Positions 44,601 to 56,600 of a DNA stretch of 64,000 bases are shown in pieces. The DNA is from Haliclona indistincta (taxonomy: Eukaryota; Porifera; Demospongiae; Haplosclerida; Chalinidae). The translations under genes and the position numbers were made by a program. The first letter of the stretch is position 1. Every line of letters starts with the position of its first letter. The notes below the pieces were generated by a model, which saw only the letters and a program-made list of their open reading frames with translations, ran no database searches and was not told the DNA's origin. Location of the stretch: positions 10,681,086-10,745,085 of the forward strand of contig OZ024785.1 in assembly GCA_964017065.1 (NCBI GenBank), written 5' to 3'.

Positions 44601-47600
44601 ATGGTGGTTCTGGAATGTTTATCTAGATACAAATGTCCATAGTGCTGACATGAATAAAATGCAATTCAATGCGCATTGGTTGTTGAACATTACGTTACTG
44701 TGGGTTGTTGAACATTATTACATAGTACGTCATCTTTCACCAATCAGATTGCTCTATTCGAGGGCATTAATGTAGGTTATTGACCGCGCGTAGCGTCTTC
44801 TATAGCAACAGACCGTTGCGTCTTTGCGAGTTTAAAAAATTCGCGATGTTATTGTGCTCACAGAGATGAACTATGTAATAAATCATTTATTGCCCTACAC
44901 AACTCGGACAATAATCGACATTAATGACCGCGGGAAAGTCGGTTGCCCGAGTTACGGTCGAGGGCGCTGTGAGCGCAATAACATCGCGAATTTTTTAAAC
45001 TCGCAAAGACGCAACGGTCTGTTGCTATAGAAGACGCTACGCGCGGTCAATAACCTACATTAATGCCCTCGAATAGAGCAATCTGATTGGTGAAAGATGA
45101 CGTACTATGTAATAATGTTCAACAACCCACAGTAACGTAATGTTCAACAACTCACAGTAACGTAAGTATTAGTTATTGCCCTCGTGTGAGGGCAATAACT
45201 AATACTTACGTTACTGTGAGTTGTTGAACATTACGTTACTGTGGGTTGTTGAACATTACGTTACTGTGGGTTGTTGAACATTACGTTACTGTGGGTTGTT
45301 GAACATTACGTTACTGTGGGTTGTTGAACATTACGTTACTGGGGTTGTTGAACATTACGTTACTGTGGGTTGTTGAACATTACGTTACTGTGGGTTGTTG
45401 AACATTACGTTACTGTGGGTTGTTGAACATTACGTTACTGTGGGTTGTTGAACATTACGTTACTGGGGTTGTTGAACATTACGTTACTGTGGGTTGTTGA
45501 ACATTACGTTACTGTGGGTTGTTGAACATTACGTTACTGTGGGTTGTTGAACATTACGTTACTGTGGGTTGTTGAACATTACGTTACTGTGGGTTGTTTG
45601 TTGTCTAGGTAGTGAATTCTGGACTAGTGAGAACACACTAAAGATGCTGAATAATGAGAGATACTTCGATTGTGAAGAAGGGACAGGATCTTGTGATGGA
45701 ATCTCCCATTCTAGCAAGGTAAGTATGTTCAAACACACTCTCGAATTCTGATTGGTTAGAGTACCTTAATCCTTTATTGAAGCGAGATTAAGTTGCACGT
45801 CTTTCACTCAGTACGTGTAACGCGTAACGTGTAAATGATCACGTGAGCGCTACAAGTCAGGTACAATTTGCTGGCTACCCGTTGATTTTACCCGTTACGT
45901 ACGTCTAGACCCCCTTCTACAGGTTGGCTGTTTCCCTGAACATTTTGCAGCTCTGAGTTTCATCAGATCCACGTTTGCTTTAAACTAAACTGTTGCTTGA
46001 TGCCTGCTCTACACACTCGACTTGTTGAAACGCTTGTACGTGCTGTCCTTCGCCCAGGCGAGTCGTCAGAACAGGAGCCACCATAGTTTCATCGAGCGTA
46101 TGATATTCAATCAAGCCTCTGCACTGCTCTGCTCGAAGTGCTATAGTTCGCGCATAGCTACCGACTTGTGTAGCTGTTATTCATGACGTTTTGCTTACCT
46201 TTCGATCCACTCTGAATGCAAAAGCTAAAATTTTGACAGCTAGTCGTCTTCCTGCTTATCCAGTCGCCCGAGCGCTCAGCACAGGTAAACGCAAATCTTA
46301 ATTGCCATTGGAAAGCTACCTGTAACGTCTAACGTGAATTACAGGTTCTGCGTACACGTTAAGTTTCACGTGACGTGCATCTTAATCTCTCTATTGTATA
46401 TGTTTGCAGGACACATGGCCCAAGGTGCTGACTGAAATGTTATCTGAAGGTATCAACATTATTGTGCTATGTGTGTAGTCATGCAGTACTAACAGTGTTT
46501 TGTATCGCTAGCCAGTTCTTGCTTAAAGTAGTTTGATTCCTATACTCCAGAGCATAGTCTTGGTCTCAGTCCTTGTGAAGATGCTGACCTGGCAGTGAGT
46601 GCTCTGGGAGCTTGTCTGTGGTGCCTACGTCGTAGTCTCATTGACAAAGAATTGCTACAAATGAAGAATTTTGAGGTGCTTACAACAATGATAAACGAGC
46701 TGATAATAAGGCAGATAAAATAGCTTCACTTGCAAGTGTAGCGTGTTTCAAACTCCTTTTGCCTGGTACACTAGATACACTTTTATTTTTTATTCAGAGA
46801 TACAGTCCACCAGATGTCATGATAGACCAGAGTGCTTTGACTACTGATAATGCTGACTTAGTCAGACAGCGAATGGTGCGAATGGTTGGATCATTGGATC
46901 TTCCATGTATAATGTTATTGTAGGTGTTAGATGATGTCACACTGGTCAATCTTGATGTTTTAGATCCTAATGGAAGATGTGCCGGTACTTTACTGGATAA
47001 ACTGGATAACTGCAGCACTGCATTTGGTAAAAAATGAGTTTCTTTTCCTAGTTTTGATGTCTGCTTGTCTGTTAGGCAAGCGTCTACTTAAGCAATGGTT
47101 GTGTGCTCCTCTGTGTAGTCCAGCTGCTATTAATGGTCGTCTAGATGCTATTGCTTTACTCTCTCGTAATCCTGCTCTTGTTTCATCTGTTGTGAGTGTA
47201 CTCAAAGCTCTACCTGATCTCCAGCGACTACTGAGGAGGTGTGTTCTCTTGATTTAGAGTCACAAGCTTAATCTTAGTACATGCCAAGTCCTCTGTTTAT
47301 GTCAAAGAGCTCTTGATGTGACGTTTTTGAATTGATTATCAATCCTAGATTAAGTTGGCTTCCATTGATGAGTGCCCACAATTATGTTCAGTAGTGTATT
47401 GCATAAATTATTGGGACAGAATTACTCACAATTTATTTGATGCAGAATTCAAACTGTTGGTTCTAAGGCACGCACCATCGATCATCCTGACAGCAGAGCT
47501 ATCCTTTATGAGGAGACTACATACAGGTGATTCAGTATTGTTGCCCAATGCTAACATTTTCTCTACTTTGTTTAATTGTCAGTAAGAGGAAGTTGATGGA

Positions 47601-50600
47601 CTTTTTGTCAGTACTGGATGGATTTACTAGTGCTATGAAGATACCAGTATTATTCACTGACATAGAATCATCATCATCTCAACTACTGCAAGTGCTGGTC
47701 ACCACTACTGATAATAATGGTTAGCTGAAGCTACATGTAAGTACACGACAATGTGATGCTATATCTCCATTGATACAAGTATAGCATGTTGAACCAGTGT
47801 GCCAACCAGTTCATGTGAAATTTGTGATTCTACTAGAATAATTTTGCTTTTTTTAGGAAACTTCCCTGACATGTCTGACATACTTCAATTTTTTAATGAG
47901 GCATTTGATCATAAGAAAGCTCGTAAAGATGGTATCATACTGCCACACAAAGGTATTCGTTTTGTGTTTATATTGCACTAGAGAAATCGTAGCCATGGTA
48001 ATGATATCTTGTAATTTTGTAGGAGTCAACAAGCAGTACGATCAGGCCTTAAGTGATATATCACGTATTGAGCAGCAATTGGAAGATTATCTCAACAGAC
48101 AACGCAAGCGTCTTGCATGCAAGGTTACTGGTTTTCTAATCTGTAATAAGTTAGTATTGGTGTGATTAGCATGAGCCTACCTTTTCCTTGGGTGGAGATT
48201 ATCCTCTGTTTGTACCAAAATTCACATCACTAACTAAAATACATAAGTATCATTATTATTTTACCAAAGTGCTACATTGTAAAAACATAATAAATTATTT
48301 CAATGCTTAACTTTTTTTTCATACTAGGGTATTGTGTATTGGGGCTCAGGTAGGAACCGGTATCAACTTGAAGTACCAGAGTCAGCCCTAGCCCGTTATA
48401 TACCTGATGAGTATGAACTCAAGAGCCAACGAAAAGGATTCCGCAGATATTGGACAACAGAAACCGAGCGGCTGTTAGCAGAGATGACAGATGCTGAGGA
48501 AAGAAAGACTGATGCTCTAAAGGATACCATGAGGACAGTGTTTCACTCCTTCTCTGAACAGTACGTATGTTAGTCGTCATGTTCCCTTGTGGATTAGAGT
48601 CGTTTTTAGAGTGGTACCAATTTAGAGCATTGCCTACTTTACTCACACTAAGCTATCGATCACCTGAGCATCGTGTTTACGTGTCTAATGTGGCCATGGA
48701 CTGGAGTCCCAATTGTCATCTGTACAAAGTGATTTACTATCGACTTGCGTAGTGCTGCCTGTCTAGTATCACTGTCAATTTTCAATTTTTAAACCTTTTT
48801 ACTTTTTTATTCTTTAGTTTTCAGAAGTGGGAGTCCATTGTTGCTTGTTTGGCAACATTAGATGTTCTGATTGCTCTGGCAACCTACAGTAGTGGAGATG
48901 AGATGTGTCGACCAAGGGTTACCTTGGCATTGCCTGAGCAGTTCCCATATGTGGACATACGCTCTGGCCGACACCCTTGTGTGAATCTTTCTGGAGAAGA
49001 CTTCATACCTAATGATCTTACCATTAACTGTAGTCAGGTGAATTGCAAACCCACACATGTTGTGAACTATTCATTTGATCACAGGTCACCGTTCATTTGT
49101 TCAATGTAAACCACACAATGCTATAGTAAATAATTTCGCCAACAAATCAATGGCCATTTGATTCTGATAAAGCCCATGCACTGACAAGTCAGTTAAGTCG
49201 TGCATTATATATGTGTAAACCAACTCGCTAGAATATTGTATAGTAAATTATTTACGAGTGACTGTGTCGAAAATTAAATTCTCTTGCATATGCATCTGCA
49301 TACATGGTATGTACATGTCAATCGATACAAGCGGATCACGAGTATTTTCAAGACTATCTTTTCTCCATAGATTTTATAGTACAGTGATTGGAAACGAGCG
49401 CATACAGTATTTGCGTGTTAGCACGGACGGGTTGGTAGTAAACTACACTCTTTACCTACCTTTTCCTATATACTATAGGAGTCAAACAGTGTAGCTAACA
49501 CTATTTTGTCTCCAATATTATATAGGAGAACAAAGAGTGTGCACATTAAACTTTCTCCCATATTATATAGGAGATCAAACAGTGTGGGACACTCTTTTTC
49601 CTCCTATAGTATTATAGGAGAAGCCAATGATACCCACACTCATTGGTTTGCTTATAGTATATAGGTGATACAGTATGAACAAACAGTGTTACTAACACTC
49701 TTTGCTCCTATAGTACTAGAGGCAATCAATAAAAGTGTAACCTGCTCTTTTACAATGGTCTGATGAGGCCTAATTTGGCAGGTGACCTTTCTGATTAAAA
49801 CAAGCAAAACGTAATCTTTGCATAAGAGAGTAAGCCATACTGGCATTGATCAATTGCGGTGTGTGTATTTGTATGTGTCAATTGCAATAGGTAAGAGACT
49901 AAAGTTTAATCGTAAATACTTTTTGTGGCATTGATCGCTTGCAGCGGGTACGAGTTGTGCTTGTAAATGGTAGTACACTTTCTGATGAGAAACAGGTCTC
50001 GAGATGGCGTCTCATTGAAGACTGCTTAATAATTAGATCCTCTGGTAAGTCACCAAGAGCGAGATGGAATAAAAAGGCGACAGCAAAAACTCCGCAGTCA
50101 CTACTCCCTCTCTGCTGTTGCACAGTTGGCACCACTATTCTCAGTTCTTCATCCCCAACCCGATGATAAAGTCTTGGAGCGTAAGCTGTCGTATAGCTTG
50201 ACCGTACCATTCATGTAGCTGCTGGTGACCCAATGTGCTCTTTCGGGATCATGATGGATCTGAATGTGGGTGGAACTTTCTTGTGGCACAAGCTGTGTGT
50301 TCGGCAAATACACTGGTTGCAGTCCTCCAATTTCTCTGAAGTTTTTCTTCACAAGACTCTCTGCTGCCTCCATGTGTGTAGCACTTAACCATTGTCCACT
50401 CCTTAGCTCTGTCTTGTTAGTTTCCTTTAACCATAGGCTCTCAACCCAGTGACCGTCTACTTTTGAATCTTCTAATGTGGAAAATACCGAGTATGATTAT
50501 GTGATTATCATAATTAAAAGTTACATACCAAAATCGTCATCTTCATCTGATGTACTGATGGTATTGGAAGGGGAGGATGACCCTGTATGTGAGCATACTG

Positions 50601-53600
50601 TCATTACTGTGATAACAATTGAGATTAGGTTATAAATGAGTTTGTATACCTGGTTTAAAAGTACCCTTCTTATCAGGTGGTCCATCGAGATCAACATCCA
50701 AATGACAGGATCGTTTTAGTTGGCGGGTTTTGTTTGCCTTGAGAGTCCTTGACGCTCTTGCTGCTGGACTAAGATCTTCATAAGACGTTTTGATGCCTTG
50801 CAAAGCTGCAATGTGGTCCATCGAAGCTACTTTGAGAATATCGGGTTTGTCACGCTTAGAACAACGGTTGTGCGATTCCACTGCATTTGTTGTGCTTGGT
50901 GTTCTTCAAAAAAGTTGCTTCACTCATTTCTGAACAGCAGGAGGTAAGCATACCTGCAAGTAAATATTCATTTTTAATAATAAAGTAATACCTAAAAATT
51001 GATACTTACGCAAATGCTTAGGTTGTACCCACCAGCTAGCCCAATGGTGACAGGTTTTCCAAACGCTTGCTTGATGACTTTTTGCGTAAGTCTTCAGTGT
51101 TGAAGAGCCTTTACAAAGTGAGAAGGCTTTGTCAATGCTTGTGTCACCTGCTAGGATATTGAAGAGTAGAAGGACATCTTTACGTGATGTAGCCTTTGGT
51201 ATGGTATAGGCAATAGTGGTGAAAGCTCTGTGTGCTAAAGGGTTTCCCTTGTTTATTCGTTCACTGACTCGCTTGACTGAACGGGTGAAGTGCACCTGAC
51301 ACCCTTTGACCACTTTAGCAGTTGTTTCCTCTCCTATGACTGCTTCGAGCCCCTTAAGCTGTTGGTCACTCCAGTCCAAAACAATTGCAATTAGAGTTTT
51401 TCCCACTTTGAAACTTGGTTTATCATCTTGTACTGTGGAAAAAACAGCTTGAAAAGCCAAATGACAGGATCGTTTTAGTTGGCGGGTTTTGTTTGCCTTG
51501 AGAGTCCTTGACGCTCTTGCTGCTGGGAAAACTTTAGTCGTGTTTATATTCTGTTCATCCTGTTCACTGTTCATTCAAGAGTCCAACCACACACTGAAGA
51601 TCAGAGTGCTGTGGAGATCTTAATGAGGATCACAATAAAGCACTCAAAAAGTGCTTGAATCAGCTGAAGACGGCAAATGAAGAACTGACTAATGAACTGA
51701 AATTAGCTGACACACGTATATTTGTTTTGAGAACATCCAGGATTCTGATGATGTTCACTTCTACAATGGTTTGCCATCCTCCAGTGTGTTTTATGAGCTG
51801 TTACGCTATCTTAGCCCAGAAAGCCCAATGTTGTGTACCGTGCAACAGCTCAGAACTGGGTAGCAAAACAAGATGATCCAGCCAATGCTCCTTGGGGAGA
51901 GACAAACACTTCACAAGGATGTCCACACACTTAAAACCACAATGCATGTAGTTTATACAATGCATGTTTCAATTGTTTACTGTTCATTTACAAGACTAGT
52001 TGATGCTGGAAGAACATGTTAGAAATAAACCTGGTCAACTGAGTCTGCATGCTATCCCAAAAATCATAAACGAATCCTCTCAACGGTGCAATTCTTGAAG
52101 ATATAAATCATGAAATCACACCAAACAACACCTGCCATAACCATCTGCCCCGCACTTGATGATGGTATGGGTGTGTTCGTTTCAGCGTCACAGTATCATA
52201 AATGACATTTGCAAAGAAGTGGCTCTCCTCTGCAACCTCCTGGACCATGCACAGGCGATATATGTATGGACACTTAATTCTAGGATGCCAAGTGTGGTCT
52301 CAATTGGATCAAACCATCTGGTGATGCACCAAGCCAAGGTATTGTAGGGTTAACCACCAAGCCACATTCACGCACTGTTCGTCTTGTGTTGTCAATGTAG
52401 GCATTTCTTGCTTTCACTTCACTGTCTCGACCATGTTTCAACTGCAGCGGAAGTGTGGTATATTCTTTTATCTCTAAGAAAGACTTGATAAAGAAGAAGA
52501 AGGAGCGATTACCTAAGTAGAATGTCTCCAAATCGTAATGCTGTCACTCTACGTAGATGCTGACTGTTGGCGTATACTTTTCTCTAGTTCATGAGCCTCC
52601 TCCGAAGTTACTCTAAGCTTGTCGAGACATGCTTGCTGGTTACTGCTGATATCTGATGGAAGGTTCTAATGGCAGTTAGTGGTAGCATGGGTAAGTATAT
52701 AGTGTTGCACGCTTGCCTTTGGTCTCAAAACATGTTGTTTCTTGTAATCAGAAAGCTGATAGGACAAAACTAAACCCTTTGGCACAGATATCTCCAAATT
52801 GAGTTGACACGAACTCCTTTGGTATTTTTCTCAATGTGTGATAAAATGCACACTCTGGTTGTCACCATGAGAGGCCTGTTCTTAAGTCAAGCTGCTGCTG
52901 GTCACTCTGCTCTTGCATTTCCTGAGCTTGTGCTTCAAAAAGTGTGCATATGACTGGTTCTCGCCTTGGAGTACTATTATAGGATTGGCTGTCTCTTCGA
53001 AAAGAAACGTTAATCACAGATTCTGCCTCAATTTGTGAAGGATGAGGTGTGCCAAGTCTGCTGCATGAGTGCTAGGTCTCTTTTGGTCTTCATCATAGCA
53101 TAGTGGATAAGTTGCTTAATTAGTCCAACAACATGACTGCACATACCAGACTCTCCAGCTATGCATGAGCACAGAGCACGAGTAACATAGTGTGGAGGGT
53201 CGCAATCCAGTGTTACATTTACTCGATGCGTTGGAACTTTTTTCTGTCTACGGTAGCAGCGAGCTCTCACCCATACTTGCTCATTCTTACAGCAAAACTC
53301 GACATATCTACCTGGGATGTACGATTTGATGAAGTATTGGTGTCCCCGCTGAAGAGTTGAGAGATAATACATACTTAAATGGATTGGCAATGGGTTCGTA
53401 CAGGGGTATGACAAGCTAATTTATTCTGATGTAATGCTGATGTAGGTGCACGTAAGGTAAACCAAAATACTTTTCTGGTCTGCTACGTCTTTAGAGGACA
53501 ATATGAAGAGTAAGCATGTGCTAAAAATTGACCAAGACTTTTTGTTTAAGCTACCTTATCCCACCCTTACCTCTTAGATTTTGCAGTACAGAGAGATGAA

Positions 53601-56600
53601 GATGAAGACTTGATTGGCAAAAATATTCTCCTAAGAAAGCACCAACGTGATCAAAACAGCATTGCTATCATTCTTGAGCATCAGTCGTTTAATAATTTAA
53701 AGAAATTGCGGCCGTGGCGCACAAACTCGGGCTGCAATACGCAAAGATGTTGTCCAATCACTGTAACAGCTACAATTTGTTTCAGCTATTTTCAGTAGAT
53801 TGTTCTGGAATACTTACCTTGATGTGGAGTGTAAACAATGCGCACCTGAGCTCGATATCATGTACTATAGCGCGATGGCAAACTGTTTAAACTATCCTGC
53901 ATACCTTCCAAAGCATTATTGTTTGTTAGTTAGTGTGTTGTATGTCAGCAATACGTCAGAATAAATTAGCTTGTCGTGCACTCAGTCAGTGGAACGTGAA
54001 TATGTATACAAATGGCGGTGAATGCATTACCATGGAGATGACTTAGTTTTGGAAAAACCCTATTGCCATAATATTATTATGCTATGTTAATTGTAGAATG
54101 TAGATTCGTCATGATTATGTACATCTCACATTTGGATGATATAACATACTAAATAATTTATTTTCAGTCTCTGAGAAGCAGTTCATCGTGTGTGGTAGTC
54201 ACAGGTCCCAATATGGGGGGCAAATCTACTTTGCTCAGACAAACCGGTTTGATTGTGATTCTCGCTCAAATAGTGAGTTTCTGAATTTATTTTGTTACTG
54301 TTGTTATAAATCATGTTTTAGGGTTGTTATGTTCCAGCAGAATCATGTTCTCTTACTCCAGTGGACAGGATCTTCACTCGACTAGGAGCTTCGGATAAGA
54401 TAATGCAAGGTTCTTTATTTTCTTTTATCATGTGGTGTAAGGAATTTGTCAACGAATTTGAGGTTGATCTCAAAATTAGTGGGTGGTACATTTCACACTA
54501 GCCTCGTCCCCAGGCCCCGCCTCCCAAAGCTGAGGAGAGGGCCTGGTACACATTGTATGCGCATGCGTTAATTATGTCCAAATAAGGCATGATTTTCACC
54601 GAATCTGTTGAATTTGCCGAATAATGTCATTCAATTGATCATGCCATATTTGGACATAATTAACGCATGCGCATACAATGTGTACCAGGCTCTATATCGA
54701 GAGCCTGGGGACAAGGCTACATTTCACACTACAAAGCACATTGTATTAACTATAGAGAATTGTTCATCCAAGACTAATTCGATGTACATTGTGTACGTTC
54801 ACACTACAAGTTAGGAAGTGACTCGAGAACCCATTACCGCTGTCACGTGTCCAAATTCTTCAACCACACTCTTTTAATGTCCTGGTCGCTCCAAAATGGT
54901 GGCCCTATGACACTCGCGAACACGTTTTTTTTGCGTGAGGTGTGGCTCGTTATCAATGAATAATAAATAATTCGCTTTGAACCCTCCGTATGTGGTTTGG
55001 GTAAAAAGTACATCGAATGTGAATTGCTCAAATGTGCGTTTAGTGTGAACGGTGCGAAAATTCGATGCACATTAAATTTTCTATTTTGCTGTAGTGTGAA
55101 GGGTCTTAAAAGTATGGCTTATTACTTGCTGTGATTGGTATTACTCTCATTCTGTAGGCGAGAGCACATTCTATGTTGAACTCAGTGAGACATCTGTCAT
55201 ACTGAGACATAGCACAAGAAACTCACTAGTATTACTGGATGAACTAGGTATTTTCATAACTAATAATTGTCATCATTAATTTGTAGTGCGGCTATAAGAG
55301 CATGAAGTTGTGTTCAATAACTGTTGAGATGCTGTAAGTGAGTGCATTATTCGCATTTGAGACTTGTTATTGGCTCGGCTGAGTGTTTCCATAGCTGCAT
55401 AATGCACTACCACAATGTGATCTAGATGTTTTTGAGATTTACCGCATGACCTTCACTATCTTGTACCTGACTAGCGTACCTTAAAGTGTGTGTAGTCTTA
55501 CAGCCGACCCACCATTTATGGATTTTTTAAATGAATGATAATTATTAAGACAAATCACGTTAGTAGAAGAACAATGCGAAAGACCTGCATTGGAGATTGC
55601 AGCTTAGAGTCAAGCTTTCTTTTGCTTTCTACACTAGCGATCTGTCTCGTAGTGTGCAGCATGCTCTTCTTGCAGCCGTTTGATGCTGCAGCATAATCCA
55701 ACTATGTCATGTCAGCTGTTAATTTCATCATAGACATTATGGAATACATAACCGGGACTAGATAAATGAATTGTTTGGATAATCTTGTAGATGATTCTGA
55801 TAATGAACTGATTCGGGAGGGGGTAGTTGGATAAACGAGGTTGCACTGTATTGCAGAGGCCATGTGATAAATCAAAATTTAATAATTATAACCGAATATT
55901 ATTGGTCAACTCCCCTAAAAACACTTAAATCTTTGAACATCGTTATATCTTCTCTCATTTTATTAGGTCGAGGGACTGCTACATATGATGGTACAGCTAT
56001 TGCTAGTGCTGTTGTAAATGAGCTAGCTCGTGTACGATCTTGTCGCACATTGTTCTCTACCCATTACCACTCACTTGTTGACGAGTTTTCTAATGATCAT
56101 GCCTTCCAACTGGGACACATGGTAATGTTATGTTTATGAGAGTGTAGCCAATCTTAGTGTAATGGTGTTAAAATTGCGCTAAAGGTTATAGTGCCATAAT
56201 TTTAATTGCAAACAACACTAGTTTTGCTTAGCCACTTATATGACATGCTGTAAGCACTTTAAAGTAAGGTTGTCAAAAGCAAGATATAGTGATAGCTAGT
56301 ACCAGTATAGTAAGGACTTGATGCTAGTTGCATTCGTGCTTTAGGTGCATTCGTGCTTTAGGTGCACCAGATCTCGCTTACGAATTGTGACCGCTTGTGT
56401 GACACATACGTCAAGTTGTGTGACACATATGTCAAGTTGTGATTGTATGTGCTATAGGCCTGCATGGTAGAGAATGGAGATGAAGAGGAGGAGGAGGAGA
56501 GAATCACATTCCTGTACCGATTTGTTGAAGGAGCGTGTCCTAAGAGCTATGGATTCAATGTTGCTCGGTTGGCAGGTCTTCCACAACGGGTGTGTACTAA

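Noticed and set aside
45224..45597. Regular 25-bp repeats resembling a CRISPR array
   Set aside because: Units are directly adjacent with no spacers, in a eukaryotic intron; this is a minisatellite.
47349..47444. Exon starting after CAATCCTAG at 47349 in MSH6
   Set aside because: It leads to a stop or to a frame unlike MSH6. The acceptor at 47445 gives the conserved [20 protein letters not shown] in frame.
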